Counted from the first letter of the stretch, positions 1 to 12,078 are shown. The stretch is DNA of 64,000 bases from Otatea glauca (GCA_036346275.1 CM070719.1:35803591-35867590), one strand, 5' to 3'. Notes: generated from the sequence alone by a model not told the origin. Numbers and translations: made by a program.

Positions 1-205
1 GGGCCGATCGGGTATCGGCGCGAGGAGATTTTGAAAAAAGAAAAGATTTTTTAAATAAAAATATCAGAAATTAAAATAAAATAGCAAACAAATTCAGAAA
101 AATCTAAAAAATTATAAAAAAAAATCCATGCAGCACAAGGAACCCCAACTAAATTTAAATTTATTATATTTGATAAATAAATTAGTCAAATGAAATCTTT
201 TCATT
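1..205 (-). mobile_element. Partial long LTR (TGTAACATCCC family), cut by window edge
   Basis: Positions 1-205 align by eye with 37,440-37,645, the part of the complete solo LTR at 34,898-37,743 that follows its GC-rich leader. They share GC-rich sequence, then an A-rich stretch, then the block AGCACAA-GAACCCCAACT and a GTCAAATGAAAT-like block. Similarity fades near 205, so the copy lacks its TGTAACA terminus and looks truncated. Orientation is minus, as for 34,898-37,743. The rest lies outside the window. Confidence 0.6.
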
Positions 206-2225
206 ATAAGAAAGTCTGTCATTGGTTAGTGCTCTTGGACTAGTAGCTAGGAGCTAGTAGCTAACAATAGTATATTGATGGCGAGCTAGCTAGCTAGTCG
301 ATGGGGTCTTCGCTTGTATAATCGGACACGCCCTGAATTAAAATGGAAAAGATTGTTTTGCATGATTTCAGGCCTTTGTTTAATGTCAGTTGTGTGGGAA
401 TCCATAATTTTGTATGGAAACTGCTTCCTTAGGCTTGATTTGGATTGGGCAGGATGTTTGCCCATTTGCATTTCATTCCACGTAGATCCCAGCTGCCCTA
501 GTGTTGTCAGCACCGGCCGCTGGCAATGGAAAAACAGGCGACCTTCAGACGGTGAAGATGCAAGGATCACAATCCTTCGTAAATATTATTTTTTAAAGAA
601 AGGAAAAACCAGCGATGCACATGGAAAATCAGTAATGCATCTTTGCTAACCCAAGAATAGTCGATTAGTACTTCTATATATAGTCCTTCTAATATAAATT
701 ACATAAATCTTAAATCAAATAAAAAGATAAATAAATATCAGATATTTATCCATGTCTTAATATTTACGTAGCTTTCGTTGATGCACGTAAGCAATCTCCG
801 AAACAGTTTTCGAATCATTCTAGGGCGTTCCAAATTGGGCCAGCGCATGCACCCACGTACTGACGCGCTGTGTAGAAGTTCTCGAACGTGATGGAGCGTC
901 CGCCCGTCGTCCGTCTTTTGCCCAACCCGGTTGACGCCGGCGCCGCCTCGTCCGTACGTGGACTGTGTCTGCATGCGAGCGCGAAGCGCGGTAATAAAGC
1001 CAGCCTAGCTGCTTGGAACGAGCAGTCGCGCGCGTCAGTCCCGGCGTTGAAGACGACGGATGGATGGATAGATTCTACTGGAGTTTGGACGCATCATGCG
1101 TCAGTCATCTGATCTGCCCAACTACGCACTAACGTAAAATATAAGTAGCGGGCTAATCCTCACTTGAAAATTGCGCGGGTCGGCATCGCATGACTCACAT
1201 TGGACATTTTAGCCTAAAATCTTTAGGGTCAACCGGAAGGAGGGGCACGTAAGAAAAAAGGTGGGATTTAAGACAAAAGAGTTTTCCCCGTTTTCGGGCG
1301 CGCAGCTTGGTGGCTATCTCGCGCGGTTGATGAGGGCGCTAGCTAGCTAGGCTGTTTGGTGAGGCACTCAGTGTTAAAAAGGAAAGAGAGAGAGAAAAAA
1401 AAAACGCCCCGCCTAACGTAAGTTCTAGCGCCGCTGCGCGCATTAGCAGGTTGCTTTCGTCCCAGCTTTCTTCCCTATTCTTGGGTGACTGCTTTCTTCG
1501 GTGGGCCCCCATCTAGACAGAGTAAATGCATGTTGGATCATCGCACTACCATCAGAGAGTTTTAGGCAGCATAGACAAAAAAAAAATATTATGAAAATTT
1601 TTGTTTGGTACTAGTACCTATCGGAAGAATTGAAATTTGACCGGTGGGACTTTTTTTTTTTTTGCATAATTAGTCGTTGATCCGACGAAATTACAAAAAT
1701 GGTCATTGCAAAGTAGAATCCAGCGGACGTAGATCGTAGGATTTTTTTTAATCAATTTCCAGCTGTTTGGATCCGCTGTAATTTTTTTATTTCGAATTTT
1801 AGCGAACGCAGTCCGCTGTTTTTTTTTGTAAAATATGAAAATCCAGGCACTATACGGCCGGCCGATTCCAATGGATCGAATCGCTCGAATCAGCCGGTTC
1901 CAGTTCTTCGGAATTCGGTAGAAGCGGCTACACGCCGCAGGAGTTCCTATCGGGCGACCGCACGCGCAGAAGAGGAAGAAAATGACGCCGCACGCAGGGA
2001 AAAGGAGAAGAAAATTATCGGCGAGATTCGCGTAGCGCATGGAAAAAGCTGAAGGCAAAACTGTACTGGAGGGGGTCCGGTCCGTGTGCGATTGACCCGT
2101 GGCGAAAAATTTCATTCGTTTGTGGAAAGCTGCTGCCATGAGTAATTTTAGTCGCATCGTTCTGTCTTGTCCATGCACTGAAAGCAGAGACAAACGACCG
2201 CTTCTTCGTTGCATTCGCGTAGAAA
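206..2225. other. No supported gene; low-copy-looking spacer
   Basis: No reading frame here has a recognisable domain, and the open frames are short and overlap on both strands. GCTA-rich simple sequence lies at 236-300 and A/T homopolymers at 1,565-1,835. The 350-500 segment resembles the generic end sequence of grass MITEs, but no paired inverted end or target duplication was found. The second half may be the 5' flank or terminal region of the MULE that starts downstream; its terminal inverted repeat could not be located by eye. Confidence 0.5.
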
Positions 2226-2230
2226 ACGGC

Positions 2231-2237
2231 TATAAAT
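2231..2237 (+). promoter_or_regulatory. TATA-box-like TATAAAT upstream of MULE
   Basis: The sequence CTATAAATCCC is preceded by a moderately GC-rich stretch and followed about 30 bp later by an A/G-rich leader. It lies 1.2 kb upstream of the MULE transposase start at 3,465. If this is the promoter, the 230-bp repeats would lie in a 5' leader or intron. This is only a motif match. Confidence 0.25.
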
Positions 2238-2745
2238 CCCACCTTTGTTGCGATGGTCTGCTTTGAGCATTAAATGTGAGAGAGGTAGTAGAGCAACAGC
2301 GAGTGAGTTTGAGCGGTGCTAACTGAGAGGCAGAAGAGAGGAGAGTAGGGAAAAACAGAGAGGAAAACGAGGTGGAAAAGGAAATTTGGAAGTGTATTTC
2401 CGAAGGAATTTTTGCGACATTCATATTTTGTAGAAATGTGGCTGGAGTTTTTATTTTTGATGATTTGACGAGGGATCACTATTTTGCACGTATTCTTCGG
2501 GACGGTGAGTTCGTACATCCGTCGGGAGAGCTTCGGGAAGGTTGATTTGAACGATACTCCAGTAGTCGCAATCATCAGTTGAGCTTCAAGCAGGTTAGTA
2601 TAAATATTAGTACATTGAAGCACGATAGTTGTACATAATCAGTAGAAATAATCATGGCACATGTATAATGAGTACGGGATGAAATGACACCACTGTTAAT
2701 CGGCTTACTGTTGGAGGATTTAATTTGTTAGGCATACTAATTGTT

Positions 2746-3370
2746 GAACAATTAGTAAAATCGCAAAATAAATAGTTTAATATTCAGTGTATTATTTCTA
2801 TGACATGGATGGAATATTAGTTCGGTGAAGTGAAATTTCTGTAGTATCCAAGAAATAGTAGAATAACACCACTCTTATTAGTAAAAAAGTTAGTACCATT
2901 TAGCAGTACAAAATATGACGGTACCAGTTACATCAGTGGTACGTAAAATTATGGTGTTAGACGTAAAATTTGTTGGACAATTAGTAAAATCGCGGAATGA
3001 ATAGTTTAATATTCAGTGTAGTATTTGTATGATACTAATGGAATGTTAGTTCGGTGTAACGAAATTTTTGTAGTATCCGAACAAATAGCACAATGACACC
3101 ACTATTAATAGTAAAAGATTTAGTACCATTTAGCAGTACAAAACATGGCAGTACGAGTAACATCAGTGCTACGTAAAATTATGGTGTTAGGCGTAAAATT
3201 TATTGGACAATTAATAAAATTGCAGTACGAACAGTTTAATATTGAGTGTAGTATTTGTATGATATTAATGGAATGTTAGTTCGGTGTAACAAAATTTTTG
3301 TACTATCCGAACAAATAGCACAATGACACTACTATTAATAGTAAAACAATTAGTAGTGTTAATGCAATAA
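2746..3370. repeat. Tandem repeat, about 230-bp unit, 2.7 copies
   Basis: Units start at 2,746, 2,975 and 3,205 (spacings 229 and 230). Each has the order ACAATTAGTAAAAT, AGTTTAATATT, TTAGTTCGGTG, AATGACACCACTATTA, ACCATTTAGCAGTACAAAA, TAAAATTATGGTGTTAG. The third unit stops after the AATGACAC block near 3,370. Copies 2 and 3 look more alike than copy 1. The array ends about 95 bp before the MULE transposase start, so it sits in the element's 5' leader or promoter region. Confidence 0.85.
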
Positions 3371-3464
3371 ATAACGGTGCATGATTACTCTAACAGTACC
3401 ACATGCAATTCGTACGTTGGTATTTAATTCGCGTGCTTGCGTCTTTCGCTGTGGTAGGTACTAA

Positions 3465-5687
3465 ATGGCAGAAATTCAAGATTTATCCGTGTTTTATGGT
3501 GACGGCGTTGTTCGAGAGGGTCCATATAGGGTGGACCTTTAGAACTGCGAAAGGAAGATGATCCGGGCTCTAGGTCTAACGGAGATGAGTTTGGCCGACC
3601 TCTGTACGTGCGTGAGAAGCGCATTCGATCGGGAGACTGCCCGAAAGAAGCTCGTCATCGAGGCGGTACATGCCAGAGTCATGAAAGGTTCCACCAACTA
3701 CGTGTGGGACCTATGCAAGATTGTGGGAAGCATAATGTGGAGGGGAATACATGCAAATTGTGATGAACCACAAAGCGTTGATACACCGTCGGTCGATGGT
3801 GTATGTCTGCTTCTTGGATAGAGGCCAAACCTCTAGTTCCCTCGGTGGCGGCGGTGGCGTCGAAGCATCCTCTGGGGCCATCGGTGAGGACGTTGGTGCG
3901 GATGACTTTCAGGCAAATAAAGACATCGAGCGGTGGTGGTCCGCTCTCATTGACTGGTGCAGCACCTGGCAGTGGCATTGTGTCCACTGATGTGGAGTAC
4001 GTATCTTCACGGTTGGATGATCCGCGATGGCGTCTCGTCTTTGCCCGCACGGCCCGGACCGAGTGGGCTTTTGATCAGGACACTCTGCTGGTAGGGCAAC
4101 GCTTTCCTACGAAGAGTGCCGCCCAGCAGGCAATTACTAGATATGCGGTAAATATCAGCCGCACATACCGGGTGTACAGGTCGAACTAAGAGACCTACAT
4201 TGTGAAGTGTATGGATACTGAGTGTCCCGGCAAGATCCATGCCCACAAATTCAAGGGTGGGAGTTCGGGCTTCAAGATAACTGTCCTGATGGACCACACT
4301 TATGTGCTTGCCGAGCCACTACAGAAGCACAGAAATATCATGTCCTCATATGTGGCTAGCCTGATTTCTCACTTGATCGTAGCGGACGTGACCGTTTCAC
4401 CGAAGATACTGATGGCCGACGTGGTTAACATGGTGGGATATCCTGTTAGCTACGGCAAGGTGTGGTGAGCGAAGAAGAAAGTTGTAGAGATGATATACCA
4501 GCTACTCCCGGTGGCCTATGCACTCGTAGAAAGCGAGAACACGGAGAGCTTGTCGTAGTTCTTAGCAAATGTGAAGCAAGCTATTGTCCAAGACCGCCCG
4601 AACGTATGCCTCATTACCGACAGGCATGCTGGGTTAATGTCCGCCATCAGCACCATGCAAGGAGGGACACAACCACTGTACCAATGGAATAACGTCGTCA
4701 ATCGCTGGTGCATGAGGCATCTTGCTGCGAACCTGCATAGGAGGTTCAGCAGTAAGGAAGTCATGAAGACATTCAAGAGGCTCTGTATGCAAAACCAGAG
4801 GCGGAAGTTTGAGGCCATATGGAGAGTGCTCGATGAGGAGACCGCGAAACATATGCCGCAATCCACAGAGGGCCAGGTGAACAACTTTTCTCAGTGGGTG
4901 CAGTTGTACGCTCCAGAACTAGAGAAGTGGTCCTTGTTGCATTACATCTACGACGTAAGGTATGACATAATGACAACTAACATGTCTGAGGTTTACAATG
5001 GTGTTCTGAAGGGTGTTCGGTCCCTCCCAATGAGTGCTATCGTGGAGGAGACTTGGAACAGGACTGTTGGATACTTCGTGAATAGGGGGGTGAATGTCAG
5101 GAGGCATCTGGACGAGGGAAAGCAGTTCTCCTAACGTATGCATGCATACATTGAGAAGAAAATAGAGAAGGCTCGCTCCCACGACGTTCGCACCATGGAT
5201 GGAGTCAGGTGGAAGTTTGAAGTGCGTCTACGGGAAAAGTTCGTCGATGACCATTGCAGAGGCTACCGTAAGTAAGTGTGCACAGTACGTGATGTGCGCG
5301 ACATGCACATGCAACAAGCCACAACTGTTGCACAAGCCATGCTCACATGTATATGTGGCGTGCATGGTTCTCCGTCAGTCTTCCGTGGCGTACATCTCTG
5401 AGTACTTCAACGCCGACCATCTGTTTGGGACATGGAGTTCGGAGTTCAACTCCTACGGTTTGAACATGCATTACAGGGAGTTGTGGCCAGGGGAAGTGAC
5501 TTGATCTCAGAATGACGCTTTAAAGCGGAGCAGCCATGGACGGTGGCAGTCACGGCGAATCCGTAACGATATGGATGCAAGTCAGTGGGGAGACAAACGA
5601 GCTGCACGAAAGTACCGTATATGCAGAACAGTGGGGCATACAATGAAGAACTGCCCTAACAGGGCCGGCTCGTCGACCCATCCGTAG
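3465..5687 (+). pseudogene. Mutator-like (MULE) transposase pseudogene
   Basis: The start at 3,465 opens a MULE N-terminal region (FYGDGVVREGPYRVDL), the same opening as the second MULE at 63,867. A central block follows (WRLVFARTARTEWAFDQD, then the zinc-finger-like KCMDTECPGKIHAHK). The catalytic part is at about 4,480-5,130 (ITDRHAGLMSAI, NRWCMRHLAANLHRRF, RYDIMTTNMSEVYNGV). The SWIM zinc finger is at 5,305-5,360 (CTCNKPQLLHKPCSHVYVAC). A C-terminal knuckle (ICRTVGHTMKNC) has lost its first Cys, and the reading stops at 5,687. Frame changes lie near 3,550-3,800 and 5,135-5,200; stops at 4,467 and 4,557 replace Trp codons. About 85 residues expected between EMIY and LLPVAYALVES are missing, including the first catalytic Asp. 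The product is not functional. Confidence 0.88.
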
Positions 5688-5730
5688 CAACCATGTCAAT
5701 GTATCTTTGTATAATTATTTCCTATGCGAG

Positions 5731-6030
5731 TAGTACCTTCATGTAATTTTCTTTTCTTGTTATGTAGTATAATGTACCGTGATACCTATGTCCTGTTACC
5801 TAATGGCATGTCGTCACATATTATGTATTATTATATCATTTAATGTTATTTTTTATGTCCCTTGCATAATTTTATTGTTGTGTGCGGTTAGTACCTTCCT
5901 CTAATTTTATTATTTTCTATGTAATATCATGTACTATGATATTTATGTCATGTTATGTACTGTCCTGTCGTCACATTATATTTTTTGTTATGTCACGTCA
6001 TGTTATCTTACCCGTATTATTTTTTGTTTC
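5731..6030. repeat. AT-rich duplicated block, two copies of about 150 bp
   Basis: Two related copies start at about 5,731 and 5,884. Each has GTAGTACCTTC or TTAGTACCTTC, TAATTTT, a TATGTC-rich centre and CTGTCGTCACAT-like sequence. They lie between the transposase stop and the PMD gene. A polypyrimidine tract and TCGCAG acceptor end the segment at 6,046, so it is probably an intron or inter-gene spacer. Confidence 0.6.
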
Positions 6031-6049
6031 TTTTTTCTTCTCGCAGGAC

Positions 6050-9000
6050 ATGGCTGGACACCCGAAGACTTTGCTTGACCCATACTACGATGCGAAGCAT
6101 CGTAGCAGGCTCTAGCATATAGGTATTGGACCACCGTCTTTCGTTCTCAGGGCTCCGAAGGAGCACTGGCCCTTGGACGAGCGGTATGTGCCTAATCTAC
6201 CGGAGTCAGGGCTACTGCTGCTAGCCCGGATGATGGACATCGAGTAATCCTTCACTTTCAACGGGGCTCTCTTCTCCGCGCTAGTGGATTGTTGGAGGTC
6301 GGAGGCCCACACTTTCCACTTCCGCTGGGGGAAGATGACCGTCACCCTCCAAGATGTTGCCTACATTACCGGCTTACCTATCAGGGGCAGGCCAATAGTT
6401 CCACCACCGAGGAGGCCTGACTGGAAAATAAGGTTGCAGGACAGGTTTGGCCATGCAGTCCCTAAGCAGAGTCCGGGCGTTCCACTGTCATGGCTTCGTC
6501 GCTACATCCAATACCCCGATGATGCGCCTCAGGACATGGTGAGGACTCACCTTGTCGCATACCTGCTCTTCCTGTTTAGCTGGGTGTTGTTCCCTACATC
6601 ACAGGGAGATGTTGTCTACTCGGGCTACATCCACATCGCGGAGGCTTAGACTAACGCCCTCGACGATGTCCCTTAATTCAGTTTTGAATAGGCAGTGCTC
6701 TGCTCCACGTACAAGAGATTGTGCACGGCTTGCGTGAAGACAACAGGGGAGAAGCCCGTTGTTGCAGTGTGCTACTTGTTGCTGCAGATCTGGTCTTGAG
6801 AGCACTTTCCTGTTGGGCGCCCGTACTTTTGGGAGCCCATTGACCCGTATCCGTTGGACGCTGACTTCTACGGTGGACACCCGAATGATGGTCCCACTAT
6901 GGGGTTTTGGTGGACGGCTTCCTACTTGGAATGGGCAAGGGATAGACCTCGAAGAGTGTACACCGAGTTTCACAACTACTTTGAGACCCTCCACGAGGAT
7001 GAAATAATATAGCAACCCAAGACTTCTGATTTGTTGGTCACTATGGTGCCGCATGGATTGTCGTAGCAGTGTGGGCAAGATGGTGCTTACCGGTTGACGA
7101 CGTGCCACCTCGTGTTCTGTCATATGGTGGAGGCGTACTATCCAGCTCGAGTGATGCACCAATTTGGACTTTATCAGCAAGTCCCCCCTCCAGTTGGCTG
7201 TAGGGGTGAAAACGGATCGGATACGAACGGATAATAGCTCTACCATATTTGTTTTCATATTTTTTCTCGGATGCGGATACGGATACGGATAGTCCGGATA
7301 CGAATACGAATACGGATAATATCGAATACAGATACGGATCGAATACGAATCGAATCGGATACGGTTTCGAATATTTTATCGGAACATGATAACCCCTTAG
7401 ATTGTATATAAAAAGTCAACGAAAACACATAACTAGTTGATTTGATAAAAATGTTATTGAAAATTGAACAAATATAAGCATTTTCATTCACTTAGACAAT
7501 AAGTAGATACCATGTCGCAAATAAAATTATATAAGACTTAGTTTATCACACACATACAATTAGTTCATTATACACGTAGATCATAACAAAAAAAATGATG
7601 GTAATCTTTACTCAAAGATACAAATGGAAGCAAACACATAACACACTAAAAGTTTAATAATACTTAAATATCACGTCTCTAGAAAAAGTATATAACACTT
7701 ATATGTAATGATCCAAGATTTATATTCTTTGTTGAATTATGTTAAAAATTATAAATTATGTATTTATGAGTTTTTATGATTTTTAGCTACTTATTTAAAT
7801 ATTTTTCTATTAAGAATAGGAATATTTGAATTTTTGAGAAACTTTAAAATCTGATAAAATCTTGAAAATAATTTTTAAAATGTTAGATTATTTCTGGAAC
7901 TTTTTCAAAAAAATTCTTAATTTTTGGAGTTGGTTTGCTAATTTTAATAATTGAAACTTACTTTATGGATTAATTAAATTAGAAAACAATTCTGAAATTA
8001 AGAAACATTTTTGGGCCAGAAGAGTAGTTTTGGCCCAGCCCATATGTATATCCGGATATCCGATCCATCAATATCCGGATTATCCGAATCAGATCCGTAT
8101 CCGACGGATAGCGAGCTACCGAATCCGTATCCGTATCCGACAAAAAAAATCCGTATCCGTATCCGATCCGATACTATCCGACAAATATCCAATCCGACAG
8201 AATCCGTATCCGAAAATATCTGGATCGGTCGGAAACTATCCGATCCGTTTTCATCCCTAGTTGGCTGGCCTTTGCCATGAAAAGTGCATATGTACGTTTA
8301 ATTCGTAAATATGAATTGTAATTTGTAATTATAATTTGTAACTTAAAACTTTCATTCCCGCAGGCAAACTCAGAGGGGCCAAAGGAGCGACGAATGGCGC
8401 GACACGCAGTTACCATGGACGACTGCATGGGAGCAGTCCGCCACGGAGCAAGTAGTAGTGGAGGGTCAACCATACGACCTCGAGACGTACGTCATGTACT
8501 TGGAGTGGTACGTGTCTTGTACCCGAGCACGACTTACTGCGACACCTCCCTTAAGGCCTGAGGAGGTCACCGGCATCGAGCGGTTGGCCCTTGGCCACCC
8601 TGTACACCGTGCAGGACGCCAAGATGACGCGGTACGAACATACATTATATTTCAATTCACATTTTTTTTACTAATCATGTTTTCTTGCAGTACGACTGTG
8701 CAAGCCGTATCTACAAAGATAGTTCCACTGCAGTACGGTATACAGCACACAGCTCTAGGTTCAGCCTAGTTGGGTTTCTACGTTCTATCATGGACGAGTC
8801 TAAAGGCATCATGAAGGCATTGACATGTGGTCTTCACAATGACGTTGCCGTACGGGCTGGTGAGAGCGGTGCTCGTCCCAGGCCGTCACGAGTAATGATC
8901 TGGGTGTCCACGTCAATGGGTGTATGTACCTCAGCAGCTCTCGACGGTAGAAGGAGAGTTTGATCCCTGCGCACGTCCTGCAAAAAATGTGATACAAACG

Positions 9001-9834
9001 AAAATGTTAGGTACCTCCGAGAAATTTATGTTCAATAGCAGGTAATAACTTCAATCAAAGGTAATGTACCTCATGCGGCGCCTGCATAGATGACGTGTCT
9101 GCACCGAAACTGTGGAAGGCGTTCGAGGTATAGGCCTGTCTGAAGCCGAAATCTTGCTGTAAATATACCCGCGAGGACTCAGGAAAGTCTCGATCGGGCC
9201 TAGACGATGAAGGCAGGAGAGATTGATTTCTATGCTCGCATTGTAAAATGATATGGCATCACCAAATAGGCCAGTTTGGATGAGTAGTTCAAAGTATGAT
9301 AGCTAAATCTATGTGTCGTACCTGCGATCCTAACTGCCGTGTTGAGAGGAAGACGATCGTGCAAAGCTCGATCGTCTTCCGCCCATGGTTGGGGTACGTT
9401 TGCGACCCCACACTTACCGCAGCACCCACCTCAGCAGACTTGGTTGGCGCCAGGGTAGGTATGTTTGTGCAGCTCAAGTTATTCCCAACACGACACTGTG
9501 CTAACAGTACGTGTGTGCAGGTTTCACAGGATGAGTTCTCCCAGTGGGCACCGCAGTCTATGACCCCGCAATACTCATTGGTAAGTGTCTCGTGTAATTT
9601 AAGCGCACTCACTTTTAGGCACGACACTAACAGTGCATTCCAATGCAGCCTCCTGCGTGAGTGACAGACATGTTGACTATGCAAAACCTAGGTCCCAGCC
9701 AACTTTACGACGCCCCTCGTGAGACAGAAGACACACGTTACGAGCTGGAGAGCACGACACACGAGCCCGGCCGGTTCACATTCCCAGAAGTCCAACTCCG
9801 CCGTCAGCAGAAGCGGCGACAAGATCAGAGTTGA
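6050..9834 (+). pseudogene. Plant mobile domain (PMD) gene carried by the MULE, split by a hAT insertion
   Basis: The ATG at 6,050 follows an intron-like acceptor (CTTCTCGCAG). The product resembles the plant mobile domain family (MAIN/MAIL1-related): FRWGKMTVTLQDVAYITGLPI at 6,318-6,380, PLSWLRRYI, and a later conserved W-rich block at 6,795-6,990. Likely GT-AG introns are 8,287-8,363, 8,632-8,690 and 9,581-9,648. An Arg/Gln-rich tail ends at 9,834. Stops at 6,113, 6,246, 6,647 and elsewhere make it a pseudogene. The reading is cut at 7,200 by the 7,201-8,259 insertion and resumes at 8,268. PMD genes as passengers in MULEs and in Ty3/gypsy elements are known in plants; the role in transposition is not established. 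Confidence 0.78.
7201..8259. mobile_element. Non-autonomous hAT-superfamily element
   Basis: The element has terminal inverted repeats TAGGGGTGAAAACGG... and, read from the other end, TAGGGATGAAAACGG..., identical over about 24 bp except one base. It is flanked by a perfect 8-bp duplication GTTGGCTG (7,193-7,200 and 8,260-8,267), diagnostic of hAT insertion. Dense CGGATA/CGAATA (TATCCG) hexamers fill about 120-200 bp inside each end, like hAT subterminal binding sites. The 1,059-bp body is AT-rich and encodes no transposase. It interrupts the PMD gene, and removing it with one duplication restores continuity. Confidence 0.93.
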
Positions 9835-10555
9835 TGCTACGAGGTAGCGACCGATTATAGTGATTTACTGCAGTGTGTACATGTAATTGATGTATGCCTT
9901 CAGCCCATTTGTACTGGTTTAAGAATGATAATCCTTATTACGTCGGAGTAGCTCTGTTGGCAGCGAGTTCTAACATCAGCCTAAAAAAGGCTCTGAGACT
10001 GTACGATTCTCGCGTGTAGCTTTGTCAAGCTGATTAGACAAGTCACATGTAGTAGCTTTGTCTGGCCGGGTTGTCAAAAAAGAAAGCATCCATCACTTTT
10101 TCTGAATTTATTGAATCTTGGTTTGGCAACACTCTACCACCAGGCCAATTTGACAACACTGTACCATCAAATTTGTCAGGCCGATCCAGGTCCAAGTTAT
10201 CGACAGAACTTCTATTGCTTGGACTAGAAGAGAACTTGAGAAGCAACCCTTTTATACAGGAAACCATCCTTGAACATCAATCCATCAAGCACTTCAAAGA
10301 CATCACCAGTTTGACGATCACGCTGTCATTAATGGATATTATCTTCTTCTAATGGTCAACAGTTAAAATTTTACTCACACCGCACACTCAGTACACACCA
10401 AGTGCACACTGCACAGTCCGAAGTGACCACTCACTGCCTACTTTGAACTTCGAATTGACCACTTATTGTACAATACATTTTGTCAGTACTAACACCTTGC
10501 ATACATGACTGCCTTTTCAGCCCGACTTGACTACACACTCTGGCATTTTGCTATT
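9835..10555. other. Spacer between MULE gene and LTR; no firm gene
   Basis: This is probably the 3' end of the MULE plus older DNA. A 93-codon plus-strand frame (10,071-10,352) overlaps a 74-codon minus-strand frame (10,267-10,043). The minus frame has TATAAAAGG just inside its 5' end near 10,250. Neither shows a recognisable domain. Short TTTGTCA/TTGACAAC repeats occur at 10,020-10,185. No terminal inverted repeat pairing with the left flank was found by eye. Confidence 0.4.
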
Positions 10556-11165
10556 TGTAACATCCCAAAAATTTGCTTCAAGATTATTTTATTGCTTAAA
10601 TGTGCATTTATGATTTTCTGGAATTTATTTGGATTTTTTTGGATTTATGGGAATTAATTTCAAATTAAGTTTATTGACCTTTTATTTAAATCTATTTAAA
10701 TCTGTGCAAAGTTAAAATAAAGTTTTGCCAAAAATATTTTATTTGAGTCAAGGATGTCCCAAAGTATTTTTGGGAATTTTTCTGGATTTTTCCTAATTAT
10801 TTAATTGCCTAAAAGTAATTAAAGGAATTTATAGATTTGTTTTAATTAAGAAAACCTGGAATTTCGCGAGGAACAGTAATGGGCTAGGCCCAGTACTGTG
10901 CCTGCTCGGCCCGCTTCTAGAAACCAGCGTTCTGGGCCGTTGGATCCGCTTTGGACGCACCAGATTCATCGCGGTAATGGTTGTCTCATCACCGCCGTTG
11001 GATCTCGTTGGCGGTTCGGAGCTAGCCACGTCGTGGTGAGTCCAGTCCGTCTGATCAGCCACGTGGCGTGGCCTGGCGTCGTCTTCTCCGATTTGGACTC
11101 TGAGTCCAGCTCGTAGCCGCCGTGGACACCGCGAAGCAATCGGGTGAAGCAGCGACTTTTAGAGC

Positions 11166-11174
11166 TATAAAAAG
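11166..11174 (+). promoter_or_regulatory. TATA box of LTR copy b
   Basis: CTATAAAAAGGGAG lies in the same relative place as GGCTATAAAAGG in copy c (15,025) and GGCTATTTAAAG in copy e (30,532). It precedes an ATG-free leader. It probably drives LTR transcription. Confidence 0.65.
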
Positions 11175-12078
11175 GGAGCGTGGGCTGCGCAAGTTTCCGA
11201 GCAACCGAAACCCTAAGTGCCCCTGCCGAGAATCGCAGCTGTGCACCGGAATTTTGGGGTAATCACCGAGCACCGCCGCCATCATCTTTCACCGATTTCG
11301 CCGCCTTCCGTCGAGCTCAAGGCACGGGACCGGAGTCGCCGCGACCGTCTCAGCGAGGAAGCCGTCGCGCGCCGATTTGTAGGAGCATCGTCGGAGGAGG
11401 AGATCGCCGTGGAGGTCGCCGCCGCCGTTGAAGAAGACCTCGCCGACTCGGTTCCAGTGGAGGAATCATAGATCCGTTCGCGTCACCGAACTCCTTTCGT
11501 CGAGCCTAACCCGAAGGTAACCCCTTACGCCGGGCGTGGACCGTAGGGCGCGCGCGGCCGATGAGTGGCGTGGCGGCTTGCGGCCGACTCGTGGACTGAC
11601 GTGGCGCCGATCAGCCTCACGGTGGCGTGGCGATCATATGGTCGCCCGGCCGCCGCGACTTGGTGCTCTAGTCAGCCGAGACGCGGGCCCGCGCGTCAGA
11701 GAGCCTGACCCAGGTGGACCAGATCCACCGTGAACCCGAGGAAATCGTGGACGCAGTCTATGGACCGAGGGGGCACGTGTCAGCACCGGAGCGCTTCGGG
11801 TCAGGGCTGATGTCAGCATGACGTCACGCTTGCGCAATAATCTATTTTTGATTTAAAAATAAATCTGTGAATTCTGATTTTCTGATTTTTACAATTTCAA
11901 TATTTATTTCAAACTTCAAAAGGCTATATCTTTTGCATCGTAACTCGGATTTGAGTGATTCAAATTTGTAAAAATTTGTAAAATTGAGATCTATTTAATG
12001 GTGAATTTGAATTGATTTTTGGAGTTCTTTTGCTCTCTGTTTTGGTATTTATTTTCTTTTCTCCTTCGGTACGCGTAG

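Noticed and set aside
314..1112. Short frames of 74-111 codons near the window start
   Set aside because: They overlap frames on the other strand and have no recognisable domain or gene-like context.
1618..2623. Minus-strand frames of 64-198 codons upstream of the MULE
   Set aside because: Low-complexity Phe/Lys/Ser-rich translations of AT-rich DNA with no domain; more likely leader or spacer.
2731..3400. Possible CRISPR-like array
   Set aside because: Units are 230 bp direct repeats with no short repeat/spacer structure, and the DNA is plant nuclear.
7255..8280. Arg/Ile-rich and Ser/Tyr-rich frames in the hAT element
   Set aside because: They translate the CGGATA subterminal repeats and are not proteins.
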